Positions 1 to 10,913 of a stretch of 64,000 bases of DNA are shown one piece after another (position 1 is the stretch's first letter; every line of letters begins with the position of its first letter). Source of the stretch: Obelidium mucronatum (taxonomy: Eukaryota > Chytridiomycota > Chytridiomycetes > Chytridiales > Chytriomycetaceae); NCBI GenBank assembly GCA_025765595.1, contig JAIVFH010000146.1:1-64000 (forward strand), written 5' to 3'. The notes under the pieces are model-generated. The model did not search any database. It was not told the origin of the DNA and saw nothing but the letters and a program-made list of their open reading frames with translations. Both the position numbers and the translations under genes were made by a program.

Positions 1-923
1 TTCATTGAACTTCTCAGGAACTAGCGTTTCTTTCAATTTTTCGAACATCACTTGCATATCCATTGAACCGAGCCGAGTTTTACCATCTTGGCAACTTGAA
101 AAATAAAATCCTGCTTCTTCGGCCAGAATTTCCAGTATTGTTCTAGTTTTTCCGCTTCCTGAAGTTCCATACAGAACTGCGCAGGTTGATAGTTCGAGCT
201 TTCTTTTGACTTCCGAAGTTGTTTTTGGGTCAATGCATACGTCCAACTTTGAAAGGAGCAGAGAAGCCCTTCCATTTGCCTTTGGAAGCCAGTTCTTCCC
301 AAACAAGTGTAGTTCTAATTGCAAGGTCCCCTGGCGGCACTCAGTCACAGCATCGGAAAACGCCATACGAGATAAGAAGTCATTGCAAGTTGCTAGAACA
401 GTGACGTCGGCCAAGTCATCAAGAGACCAATCCACACTCGAGCTTTGATCGATATCCATCGGACCACCTTATCAATCATCAAAGGGTTAGCGCTCATCAA
501 CAGAAAAATATATCATACTTCCTTGACTGGCCCCCAACACCTTGGGTTGATCATGCGCACTTAAAAGTCCTAGAAATTGGAACAAAAGTCAAAAACCATT
601 AATATTGGAGATGTAATGCTTTCAGTCTTCCTACTTGAGGGAAGCGGCACGACAATTATCACTGGATCTTCATACGACTGACCAAGTCCAGTCACTCTCA
701 CCCAGGGCTTCAGTGATTCGTTTGCAGCAAGAGAGGCTTGGTTCTTGTAGACCTTGAGGTCAGAGGCATCGATGTTTCGAAGTGAGTTTGGGTTCTTATT
801 CCACACGGCTGTCTTCAAGTCATCAACGTCCCAGGTAGACATTGCAATAACTTTACTGGGATCTGTATTTTGCGCTTGGCTGTTGTTGGGGCGGACGAGG
901 CGGTGCCAAACGGAGTGGGACAT
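1..923 (-). CDS. Crinkler (CRN)-type protein with P-loop NTPase domain, 3' end cut by window
   Basis: The start at 923 gives a CRN-like ubiquitin-fold header: a short hydrophobic opening (SVWHRLV), then DDLKTAVWNKNP, then IDASDLKVYKN, ending in a beta strand (IIVVPLP) like the end of CRN headers. Exons are 635-923, 519-569 and 467 to the left edge; the introns of 65 and 51 bp keep frame and give 269 visible residues. The third exon has a Walker A motif, GTSGSGKTRT (near 133-168), followed by ILEILAEEAGFYF, typical of the CRN-associated STAND/AAA-like ATPases. CRNs in oomycetes and chytrids are modular proteins whose header precedes diverse NTPase, nuclease or kinase modules; some act in host nuclei. 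The C-terminal module lies outside the window. No signal peptide is visible. Function in this organism is not known. Confidence 0.75.
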
Positions 924-1290
924 GATTGTTTCGAATGAAAATTTTTCGTTCCCCATACTGCAGGGCATTTAAATATTTTTCCCGTATTCCACAATATTCT
1001 TGAACACAGCTGGAAGAACCATCAGCCCTAACCCACTTGTTAAACTTAATCAATGCGAATCAGCTCGTTCCGCTGATTTTACCCGCGTTTAGCATAGATA
1101 ATTGGGTTCCTGAAGAGCAGAGTTATTAGTTTGTTTGTTCAGCTGTCTGGAACTAAATTTTTTTAGTTCTTCCTTTATTATGCAATAACAAAAAGTTGTG
1201 GAAAAAAAAGTCATAGGGTTATTTGAGGATACGATCACTTTTTTACAGGTCAAGGGAAGCGTTAGGTTTTTCCATCTTTGGCAAATACAC
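924..1290. promoter_or_regulatory. Upstream region of the CRN-type gene (367 bp), no gene seen
   Basis: This gap lies between the CRN start codon (923, minus) and the end of the U-box-like gene. It must hold the CRN promoter. I see no ORF with family character and no clear motif. If the U-box-like gene has one more intron (donor at about 1298), a short terminal exon could lie near 1089-1110. Confidence 0.4.
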
Positions 1291-3217
1291 TCACCGATAC
1301 TCATTAATGTTCTCAAAGGTCAGAACAACCAACTCCCGTCTTGAAAGAGGTTTTTTGGTAAAAGGGCAGAGCTTTCCCCCAAGACAAGACACCCATGTAT
1401 CGTAACTAGCGAAAGAATAAAATACAGTGAGATAAAATACAGTAAGCCAAATGAAAGAGAAGAAAATGCGGGCTTTACCTTGCTACATGTCCATAAGGGG
1501 AAATGGCAGGTCGAATCACTGGTTCCAAAGTAATTGGGTCAATAAACTCCGGCAGTGGGTTGAAAGGATCCTGAAAAATCTGTTCAGGCGGGTTGTTCTC
1601 CGTCTTCAAGCTGTTTGGATTGTGGCTTCTTTCTTCTTTTTCGGCATTTCTTTGTTCCACTTTAATTATGGCCTCTTCACCCAAACTTATTTCACTGTCC
1701 AACGCTTCATCTTCGATAAGCTGCGCGTTTCCTTTTTTGGTTGAAGAGTTTGTTTCTGCGGCCAAACTGATATCGTTTTTTCCCCTCTTCTTCTTTGATT
1801 TGGGACAGTTCACATCAAATGTGCTTTCATCAGGTTCGCCAATATATTGCAGAGATCCCGACGAATGAATCGCATATTTCAAGTCTTTGATCTTTCCTGT
1901 TTTCACAAGTGTGCGATAGAACGTAGCACACTGGATAATCGGCATGTTCATCCACACAGAAAGTAAAGTAAAAATAAGTGTGGCAATACCTGATAGCCGA
2001 CTCTACCCGGAATTGGAATTGAGAATATTCCCCATTGACCGTTTGCTCCGACTTCATCCAATCGTTGCATAAATAACTTCTTTTCCTCCTGTTTTTTGAT
2101 ACGTTAGAAGAGAAAAAAAAACAAAAAGGGAAAATAGAAAGCAAACCGCAGTCCAGGCTCCATTTCTTTGCATTTCACCCGGTTTATTGAATCTATAATA
2201 ATATCGATTGGGACAAACATCTATTGACTTGTATGCATCCACACGTGCTTTTGACCATCCAGCAAATATTTCCTCGCGGTCTGCATTTGGTTCTGTGATT
2301 GCGTCAATTTTGAATAGACTAAAGCAGACAAAATTATTGAAATCATCGGAATATTCGCGAGGGAGCACGCTGGCTTTACCTTTTGGTGACTTTGGTCAAG
2401 TTGTGGACTTCGTTGCTGATTCTCGATTTCTTTCGCCGGGACTGATGGCATTTTTCTGGTGAGCCAGATGGTGAAGATGATGAAGCTATGGGTTTCCGAT
2501 GAGTTTAAGAGTTTGTGAAAGGTGATTATTTACCTAGTGCTTCTCTCTTTTCTTTTCCCTTTTTTCCAGCCAAAATTGAATGACGGATTGATTCAAGGTA
2601 GCTAGGGTCCGTTAGTTGTAAGATGACAGAGTCCTACGAGAAAACATCGTTGCAACGATTGGTTTTGGGACAGGGATAGGACAATAAAAAAACCTCATCA
2701 TGGTTGGCTTCTTTTAGAGCGTGCCTTATTTCTTTGATTGATAGATGATCAAAAACAGCGCGAATCTTTTTTGCTTTCATTTGAAAGTCACGTTCCTCGA
2801 ATGCCTTGAACTTTTAAGAAGCATTGTTAAAAAAACGCCTGCCAACACTATAATGGAATTCGGCGCTCACCCGTTCCTGTTGAATAGCGACACGTCGTTT
2901 AATCAACTCGGCTTCCTCAACAGTGACTTCTGAATCAAACACGCGAGTTTTACGAATAGTCTCCAACTTGTCCCTAATTCCAAAAAGTCGTTAAAATAAA
3001 TTTTCCCACAGAGCTTTTGCCGTTACAATTCGACTCCTAGAATGCGTATTTTTTCTGATGGGTCCAAATCGGGGGATGTCATGGAGTGAATGAGACCAAT
3101 GCTGTCGCATCTAGAAGGTGTGAAGTCATCGTCTTCGTCAAGCTCTTCAATGTCGATATCAATCTCCGATTCTGTCTTCTGGTCAGTAGCCGCGTCGCGG
3201 TCATTGGAAGACGACAT
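1291..3217 (-). CDS. Multi-domain protein: CUE-like, Myb/SANT-like and U-box-like segments
   Basis: Nine exons can be read: 3027-3217, 2871-2973, 2694-2810, 2534-2633, 2380-2485, 2147-2318, 1990-2088, 1479-1930 and 1291-1405. They add to exactly 485 codons. The order is: acidic N-terminus (about 1-65); a helical segment with IRAVFDHLSIKEIRHALKE and VILQLTDPSYLESIRHSI, like a CUE/UBA fold that binds ubiquitin; a Ser/Lys-rich linker with a basic nuclear-localisation-like stretch; a Myb/SANT-like block (NRYYYRFNKPGE, WTAEEKKLFMQRLDEVG, GQWGIFS, GRVGYQ, then ATFYRTLVKTGKI); a long charged linker; and a U-box-like end (FIDPITLEPVIRPAISPYGH, YDTWVSCL, LCPFTKKPLSRRELVVLTFENI). U-boxes recruit E2 enzymes, so a chromatin-linked ubiquitin ligase is possible; this is inference. 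The last exon may continue past 1291 through another intron. Confidence 0.72.
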
Positions 3218-3433
3218 AGGCGGCAGCTCGGCTGTTTATTTGTGTTTGCTTTTTTATTATTTTTTAATGAATGACAAGAAACGCTTCTCTTCTTCGGAGG
3301 ACAGAGCCGCTTGGAGGCACAAGTGGCGATTGGACGAGCTCGTGCGGCGCTCGCAGTGCATGCTCAAAAGGCGCTGTTTGATCCTATTTTTGGCGACAAT
3401 GTCTGTGAGGCGAAACAATGGAAACACTCAAGA

Positions 3434-4666
3434 ATGGATGCATCCGCGCGACAAGAAGCAGCTGGCAGTCAGTCGATTCATCCATCCGGAATCGATGCTG
3501 TGGCTGGATATGTTTGCCATTTTGGTGCAGCGACAGCTGGATTCGGTGTGGTCGTATTTATTCGATACATGTGCAAGCACTCAGACAAGAAGCAAATTAC
3601 AGCGCCAATGAACGTAATTCTCTTGATTATTGGAACTTCAGTCATTGGACTATGCGAGGTTGAAGCCGGTAGAATCAGATCTTCAGATTCGGAGTTTGTA
3701 ATCTTCAGAATTCTGAACTCGGTTTTAACGTGTGTCATCGAAATCTGCTACTTGCAATTCTCCTTCACGCGATCAAAAGGAATTATTCAATCAATGATGA
3801 GTCCAGCCTCATGTCAGTACACAATGTGGCTCGCAAATACCTTTTCACCACTCCTGTTGTCCATACAATTAATTCCGAGTGCACTGTCATGCCTTCCAAA
3901 CTTGAGCGAAACTCCCTTGATTATTCACTCGTTGTGGGCCCTAATTTTTCTGATGGGATTCTACACTGTAGCGTTTGATGTGTATCTTGTCTCCTTGTTT
4001 CTAAGTTTCCTTCATCGAAATCGCATCGCCGGTCTGGAAAGCGAGCAGCTTGAGTTTGAGCTTCTGGGAGTCTACGGAATTGCGTCTTGTCTAATATGGG
4101 TCATTGCTTTGTTGGTGCTTGTTTCGAGCGCTATTGTGGGCATCTACTCGCCACTGCTGAACATTTTCAAAAGCACAATCTGTTTGTTGTTGGCTATTTT
4201 ATTCTGGACGTTATTGGCGACCAAAATTAGAGTCCAAGAAGTTCGAAGGCGTGAGTCTGAAGGTAGTATTGTTGGAGCATCGCCGTTGAAACGCGCAAAA
4301 TCGATCAATGGCATGAGTGGAGGCAGTCACACATCTCTGGCGATTGGAAGCGTGTCACCAAATTCACTGAAGAAGTCCGGCTCTCTTCATTCACTAAACG
4401 ATGACAACAAATCGAAAAGACGGCATTCTTCTCAAGGCGTGATTGTGACAGCTGTAGCATTTTCCAGGGCATCGTCTCATTCGAACTTGGAAATTCCTCG
4501 CGTCAATGGCTCTTCAAGATCCTCTTCTCAATCCAATTTGGCACCTCCCCCAGTTCCGGACACGCGGAAGCTTTCGTCGCAATTGGAGCCAACCCAACCA
4601 CAACCTCTTCCAATCCCTCGGGCGCGATCTCTGAGTCCTGTACCAAGACCACTAACCATCATTTGA
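3434..4666 (+). CDS. Multi-pass membrane protein of unknown function
   Basis: A single-exon ORF of 410 residues. The first ATG in frame is 3434; the ORF is open upstream only through non-ATG codons. About seven hydrophobic segments occupy residues 20-290, among them VAGYVCHFGAATAGFGVVVF, a segment around NVILLIIGTSVIGLCEV, one ending LFLSFL, and a last one ending LLLAILFWTLLA. A Ser-rich, basic cytoplasmic-type tail (about 300-410) follows, with several SxxSxL patterns and proline-rich stretches. The layout resembles a seven-helix receptor-like protein, but I recognise no family signature. It is divergent from the U-box-like gene with 216 bp between start codons, and convergent with the PEP carboxykinase gene (102 bp). 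The stop codon falls inside a 26-bp tandem duplication. Confidence 0.75.
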   Translation: MDASARQEAAGSQSIHPSGIDAVAGYVCHFGAATAGFGVVVFIRYMCKHSDKKQITAPMNVILLIIGTSVIGLCEVEAGRIRSSDSEFVIFRILNSVLTCVIEICYLQFSFTRSKGIIQSMMSPASCQYTMWLANTFSPLLLSIQLIPSALSCLPNLSETPLIIHSLWALIFLMGFYTVAFDVYLVSLFLSFLHRNRIAGLESEQLEFELLGVYGIASCLIWVIALLVLVSSAIVGIYSPLLNIFKSTICLLLAILFWTLLATKIRVQEVRRRESEGSIVGASPLKRAKSINGMSGGSHTSLAIGSVSPNSLKKSGSLHSLNDDNKSKRRHSSQGVIVTAVAFSRASSHSNLEIPRVNGSSRSSSQSNLAPPPVPDTRKLSSQLEPTQPQPLPIPRARSLSPVPRPLTII

Positions 4667-4706
4667 ACATTGCATTGTTTACCATCATTTGAACATTGCA
4701 TTGTTT
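4655..4706. repeat. Perfect 26-bp tandem duplication across a stop codon
   Basis: Bases 4655-4680 are repeated exactly at 4681-4706. The TGA stop of the membrane-protein gene lies in the first copy (4664-4666), so the second copy is 3' UTR. The duplication does not change the protein. Confidence 0.95.
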
Positions 4707-4768
4707 ATGGAATGAGCAAAAATTATACAATTTATTTTCAGGGAGAAGCAAAAAACAAATAAAAGAAT

Positions 4769-6535
4769 TCAAATTTGAGGGCCAGCCTCCAAGACAGCGT
4801 GATCAGCCTTATCACTGTAAGCGGCAAAGTTTTTCGTAAACAACTTCGCCAGCTTTTCCGTGGTAGCCTTGTAACTCTCTGGAGATCCGAGCCAGCTCTT
4901 GGCAGGGTTCAAGACTTCACTTGGGACACCCGGACATGTCTTTGGAATACTCAAGTTGAAAACTGGGTAGTTCTCGAATTCGACTTGGTCCAACTCTCCG
5001 GAGTGAATCGCGTCAATAATGGCACGGGAATACTTGAGGGAAATTCTCTTTCCAGTTCCGTATGCGCCTCCATTCCATCCAGTGTTGATCAACCATGCGC
5101 TGGCTTGGTGCTCCTTCATCTTCTCAGCGAGCATAGACGCGTACTTGGTTGGGTGCCACACCAAGAATGGTGCCCCAAAGCAAGAAGAAAAGGTGGCTTG
5201 TGGCTCAGTGACCCCTTCTTCAGTACCAGCAACCTTGGCAGTGTATCCAGAAATAAAGTGGTAAGAAACTTGTGCTGGAGTAAGCTTTGAAACAGGCGGC
5301 AAGACTCCAAATGCATCGCAGGTCAAAAGAATAATGTTTTTTGGATGTCCTCCCATACATGGCACCTTTGCGTTTGGAATGTATTCAATTGGGTAAGAGC
5401 ATCGCGTGTTTTCAGTCAAAGAGATGTCACTGTAGTCAATCACACGGGTGTCTGGATCGTAGACAACATTCTCCACCACTGAACCGAATTTGATGGCGCC
5501 AAAGATTTCAGGTTCGGTCTGGGGGCTCAAATCGATGCACTTGGCGTAACAACCTCCTTCAATGTTGAAGATTCCTTCGTCCGACCAGCAGTGTTCGTCA
5601 TCACCAATCAAGAAACGGTGTGGGTCAGCTGAGAGAGTAGTCTTTCCGGTTCCCGAAAGACCAAAGAAGAGAGAAACGTCACCCTTTGGTCCTTCGTTGG
5701 CAGAGGAGTGCAGAGAGAGAACTCCAGCCTTTGGCATCAAGTAGTGCATGACAGTGAAGATTCCCTTCTTCATTTCACCGGCGTACTGGGTACCAAGAAT
5801 AACCATCTCACGCCTCTCAAAGTTAACGGCAACAGAGGTGGTAGAAGTCATTCCAGTAGTGTAACGATTGGCTGGGAATTCTCCTCCGTTAAAGATCGTA
5901 AAGTCAGGTTCACCAAAATCTTCAAGTTCTTTTTCCGATGGACGAATGAGCATGTTCTTCATGAAGAGAGCGTGGTAGGCACGAGAGCAGACAACTCGGA
6001 CCTTGATACGGTACTTGGGATCCCATCCTGCAAATCCGTCAAGTACGTAGAGACGATCACGAGTGTTCAAGTAGTCAACAGCGCGTTCGCGATTGACCAT
6101 GAAAGAGTTTTCGGTCATCTTTATGTTCACTGGACCCCACTGTTATGTTAAACTCGGTTAGCAATAATACCACATATAGGTAATTTTATGAGGTGAAAAC
6201 ATACCCAAACGTTCTCAGTGGAGTTTGGTTCGTCGACAATGCGTTTGTCTGATGGAGAGCGACCCTTCTTGGCTCCAGAGTTGAGAGCAAGAGCACCAGA
6301 AGATGTCAAGGCACTACCCTTCTCATGGGCAAGAGCCTCTTCATAGAGAACGGCTGTTGAAGCATTTCTAATGATTGGTTTGGAGTAGTCGACGTGGGCA
6401 ATACGGTGTAGAGCCTCGTGGATTTCTGAGCAAGCGCGATGTTGGTCAGAATGTGTATTATCAAGTTCGAATGAATCACTCACGATCGTGGATATCCGCA
6501 TCGGGATTAGTTCCTCGCTGGAGTGATTTACTCAT
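4769..6535 (-). CDS. PCK1: ATP-dependent phosphoenolpyruvate carboxykinase, copy 1
   Basis: Three exons (6484-6535, 6205-6425, 4769-6139; introns 58 and 65 bp) encode 547 residues, the usual length for the ATP-type enzyme. It converts oxaloacetate and ATP to PEP, CO2 and ADP, the committing step of gluconeogenesis in the cytosol. Visible motifs: [11 protein letters not shown] near the substrate site, the kinase-1a loop [14 protein letters not shown], the kinase-2/metal motif [13 protein letters not shown], and [20 protein letters not shown]. The frame is intact throughout. A paralogue lies inverted at 8955-10732 with the same two intron positions and equal second and third exon lengths (221 and 1371 bp). 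It is convergent with the membrane-protein gene and divergent from CDC37. Confidence 0.97.
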
Positions 6536-6963
6536 GGTTGCGTATAGTTGTTGTTGTCCTTATCAGTCTAGGTGGGAGACAAGATGTGCCACCCAAGCAT
6601 GAATATATACTTTTTTCGTTGGTTGTTGCTGCAGCGTGAGTCATAAGGAAAGCCATCCAAGCATTTTAAACCAATGGTCATTATGAGTTTGTAATTTTAA
6701 GGTGCGAATCAGCGTGACTTCGATTGACTCTTGCTCATTCATTCCCAATGACTTTAGATCAAGAAGAAACATTCAAAGTGTTTTCAGTTCGACACGCAAG
6801 TTTTTCCTATTTCAGGATCGCAAAACAAGGTATTCGGTGGTTACGGAGGAAAAAAGAGGGAAGAGAAGAGAAGTACAGATACAAATAAGTCACTACAGAA
6901 TATTTGAGAATATTGAGATAGAATATGACGTAGTAAGTACTTACTTTTATTGTCTAGTAAAAA
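6536..6963. promoter_or_regulatory. Divergent intergenic region between PCK1 copy 1 and CDC37
   Basis: These 428 bp separate two start codons pointing away from each other. A TGAGTCA heptamer (6637-6643) matches the consensus bound by AP-1/Gcn4-type bZIP factors; one such site can occur by chance. I see no gene in the interval. Confidence 0.45.
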
Positions 6964-8775
6964 ATGTCAGGTGGATTCTCTTATTCCAAGGTACTTTGAC
7001 ATCCCTGCCGTTACCGCTCTGACCCTAAGTAAACCAGTGGGACAATCTCGAACTCTCTGACGACGAAGACTTTGAATGCCACCCCAACGTGGACAAGGCG
7101 TCGATGGTCCGGTGGAAACAGGCAGAAGTCCATAGAAAGCGCAGAGAACGCCAGGACAAGATCGATGCTTTGACCAAGGAAACCAGCTTTAACAACTCCA
7201 TCGTTACTGCGCTTGAAGCAGTTTCTGTGGACACTGTCGGATATACTGTTGGTGTGTTTGACCAGATGGACAAAGCGCTTGCACACTCGGTCATGGTACA
7301 GGCCCACACAGACAGAGACCCAAGGTAGACCCGTTAAAAAATATTTCTATACTATTAGTACATTTAACATTGAATTTAGATGGCAGGCACCAGTCGCGGA
7401 TCCTTTCTTCATGAAACGAGTAAACATCGAAGCCCTCAATGAAAAACTGAAAGCCGCCGCTGAGACGGATTCCTTGAACTCTGTTGTTTCTGAATATAAG
7501 AAGCTGTTTGAGAAGAGAAACAAGGATATTGTGAACGAAATTAAGACTGAACAAGCAGCAATCGACTCAAAGATTTCATCCGAAACAATCAAAGAAGGCT
7601 TTTCAAAGTCGGTAAGTTGGATTTGTGGCTCCGTGCCAGGTATCGCATGTCTTTCATCTCACCTGTCAAACTAGATTATCACAAAGGAGGCTCCCCCTGC
7701 CCCATGCCCCTGAGAAAAAGAAGAAGACTGTGAAGACAACTGAAACAGAGATTGTCACTCTGAATGATGCGTCCTCCACATGATTCCACAAAGGTGTGTG
7801 GGTTTGTTTTTCTCAACAGGCTCTGCTCACGCTCTATTTTACAGCAGGCCGCAGTATCTGCCGAACCAGCCTGTCACATCTGTTTCGAAAACCGCAGAGG
7901 TTTCCGCTGAGGAGGCTTCAGGGAGAAGAAGAAGAAGAGCAAGACGAAGTCTACATCAGTGACCCCAAAGTTGACACGTTCTCCAAACTCACAAACCTGG
8001 AGGCGAGCTACAAATTTATCCAACAAAACTCCTACATTCTCGCTGAAAAGTATCACGACCAAATTCTCGCGGAAGCGTTCAACCTCGCTATGAAGGGGGA
8101 ATTCAAGCGATGCCAGGAATGCGTGCATCAATCTCTCCTCCTTCAGTACTGCAAACTTCTTGGAAAGGATGGGGTTATGCTGTTTTTCCAGCGATTGACT
8201 TCTGGAAACCACAAAGCGAAAGATGCCTTTATGAAGGATGTCCTGGACACTTATAAACGCATCTCAGACCGGGTGAAAGTTTTGAAGACACAGGAACGCG
8301 AAGAGGAGGAGCGAGAGAAGAGGGAAGGAGAAGCGAGAGCTGCCGCTGCTTTGCAAGAGGACGGATCATACAAGCTACCCGTCACGGCGGAAAGTACTGA
8401 AGAAGACATAAAACGCGCTGAAGTGTTTGACCAATTACCTGTTCCGTTGCAGAGTGAGTGAATCATCATATCATACCGAGCGAAGCTTGAAAGAGAACTT
8501 CTTATTGTAGCTGTTTGTGAATGGGTTATTGCTCGAGTTATGTAAACGCAGGCATTTATCAGTTAGCCATGTTGTGCCCTCTTTTTTTGAACACCGACGG
8601 TGTGGTGGCGGAATTTCTCGGAACTAAACTTGAACTAAAATTAGGGGCACTCTTAACCCAAGACGTTGATGAAATCAATGGCTTTCTCTCTTCTTCATCA
8701 AAGGAAGACACGGAAAAGTATATTACCCTTGCGACGTCCGTTGGTTTGATTTCCCTTTCGAATGAAGATGAATGA
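6964..8775 (+). CDS. CDC37: Hsp90 co-chaperone Cdc37, reading frame interrupted
   Basis: Cdc37 delivers protein kinases to Hsp90. The N-terminus is typical: FSYSKWDNLELSDDEDFE followed by HPNVDKASMVRWKQ, with a 27-bp first exon (6964-6990). Further exons are 7038-7324, 7380-7611 and 7675-7793; the next begins near 7845 and ends at 8453. It contains the central Hsp90-binding region (NLEASYKFIQQNSYILAEKY, then a helical part). A last exon at 8663-8775 gives NVDEINGFLSSSS and ends LISLSNEDE. The linker between 7675 and 7940 holds three or four single-base frame shifts; dropping one base at 7712 turns the text into a Pro/Lys-rich linker. The last intron (209 bp) is much longer than the others. 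Whether the indels are real or sequencing errors cannot be told here; the gene is normally essential. Confidence 0.85.
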
Positions 8776-8954
8776 AATTGGACTCGGACGAAGTCGGAAT
8801 AAATTTTGGTTTTTTCTTTGCTCATGTATTGTGTTCAGCCCTAGTGAGGCGGAGTTCTCCGAGAATCGGAACAAAGAAAAAGTACATAAATTGCCATCCC
8901 GCCTTTCACCCCTGGAAAAACTGAAAACAACTTGCATTTCTTTCTATATCGCAA

Positions 8955-10732
8955 ATGAGCAAATCACAATCACCAAAGCGCGGCGCCAACCCTGATGGAG
9001 ATATCCACGATGGTAATTTATGATTCCCTCATTGTGCTAGGCTCCCTTCTTAAACCGTGTTTTCGCTCCTTAAACAGAAATCCACGAGGCTCTTCACCGT
9101 GTAGCCCACGTCGACTACTCCAAGCCTATCATCAGAAACGCTTCAACTGCTGTTCTTTATGAAGAAGCGCTTGCCCACGAAAGTGGCTCTGCCTTGACTT
9201 CCTCCGGTGCTCTTGCCCTCAACTCTGGAGCCAAAAAGGGCCGTTCTCCCGCAGACAAGCGCGTCGTTGATGAACCAGGATCCACCGACAACGTCTGGGT
9301 AAGTCTCTTGGGGCTTGTCGTGTGGCGTTCCACTCAACTCATTTCCATTTTTTCCATTCAGTGGGGACCAGTCAACATCAAAATGACTGAAAACTCTTTC
9401 ATGGTCAACCGCGAGCGTGCTATTGACTACTTAAACACCCGGAGTCGTCTCTACGTTTTCGACGGTTTCGCTGGGTGGGATCCAAAATACAGAATCAAGG
9501 TCCGTGTTGTCTGTGCTCGTGCCTACCACGCTCTCTTCATGAAGAACATGCTCATTCGTCCATCTGAGGAGGAACTCAAGTCTTTTGGAGAGCCAGATTT
9601 TACTATCTTCAATGCTGGTGAATTCCCAGCCAACCGTTACACTACCGGAATGACTTCTACCACCTCTGTTTCCCTCAACTTTGCACGTCGCGAGATGGTT
9701 ATTCTTGGAACCCAATACGCTGGTGAAATGAAGAAGGGAATCTTTACCGTCATGCACTACTTGATGCCCAAGGCTGGAGTTCTCTCTCTCCACTCCTCTG
9801 CCAATGAAGGACCAAAGGGTGACGTTTCTCTCTTCTTTGGCTCTTCGGGAACCGGAAAGACTACTCTCTCAGCCGACCCACACCGTTTCCTGATTGGAGA
9901 CGACGAACACTGCTGGTCCGATGATGGAATCTTCAACATTGAAGGAGGTTGCTACGCCAAGTGCATTGATTTGTCTGCCGAAAAGGAACCAGAAATCTTT
10001 GGTGCCATCAAGTTTGGTGCCGTTGTCGAGAACGTTGTGTACGACCCAGACACTCGTGTGATTGACTACAACGACATTTCATTGACTGAAAACACTCGAT
10101 GTGCATACCCAATTGAATTCATCCCAAACGCCAAGTTGCCATGTCTCGGAGGACACCCAAAGAACATTATTCTCTTGACTTGCGATGCTTTCGGAGTTTT
10201 GCCACCAGTCTCCAAGCTTACTCCAGCTCAAGTTTCTTACCACTTTATCTCAGGATACACTGCCAAGGTTGCTGGTACTGAAGAAGGAGTCACTGAGCCA
10301 CAAGCCACTTTCTCCACCTGCTTCGGTGCACCATTCTTGGTCTGGCACCCAACCAAGTACGCGTCCATGCTCGCTGAGAAGATGAAGGAGCACCAAGCCA
10401 GCGCATGGTTGATCAACACTGGATGGAACGGAGGAGCTTACGGAACTGGAAAGCGGATCTCCCTCAAGTACTCTCGTGCCATTATCGATGCCATCCACTC
10501 TGGTGAGCTCGACAAGGTGGAATACGAAAACTACCCAGTCTTCAACTTGAGCATCCCAAAGACATGTCCGGGTGTGCCCAGTGATGTTTTGAACCCAGTC
10601 AAGAGCTGGTTGGGAACTGCAGAGAGCTACACTGCGACAACAGATAAGCTTGCTAAACTATTTATCAAGAACTTTGCTGCATACGCAGATAAGGCTGACC
10701 ATGCCGTTCTGCAAGCTGGCCCAACTGTCTAA
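8955..10732 (+). CDS. PCK1: ATP-dependent phosphoenolpyruvate carboxykinase, copy 2
   Basis: Exons 8955-9012, 9078-9298 and 9362-10732 encode 549 residues with no frame break. Motifs match copy 1: kinase-1a loop [14 protein letters not shown] (Ser where copy 1 has Leu), [33 protein letters not shown]. The start [10 protein letters not shown] is chosen because the equivalent ATG opens copy 1 and the first intron falls at the same place (after DIHD). Many third-position differences between the copies show the duplication is not very recent. Only 179 bp separate it from CDC37. Two copies could allow separate control of gluconeogenesis in different life stages; that is inference. Confidence 0.97.
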
Positions 10733-10913
10733 GCCACTCTTTGATTTGTGTAATATTCCTCCTCTCCTTTTTATTATTATTTGAATAAATTCGCTTATGT
10801 GTGCCACAAGTTCATGTTCTTTGGATTTAAGTTAAGACCTACACCCATACACTGAGAAGTATGTGTTGGGCAACTTTCAGATTTCAAATCGCATTATTAT
10901 TAATAGCGTCGAA

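Noticed and set aside
3311..3433. Longer N-terminus for the multi-pass membrane protein
   Set aside because: The upstream codons contain no ATG in frame; the first ATG is at 3434.
7796..7962. Small ORFs in the CDC37 linker as separate genes
   Set aside because: They are pieces of the same linker displaced by single-base frame changes.
4769..10732. PEP carboxykinase pair as a recent inverted segmental duplication or assembly artefact
   Set aside because: Introns and many silent positions differ between the copies, and neither the flanks nor the promoters are repeated.
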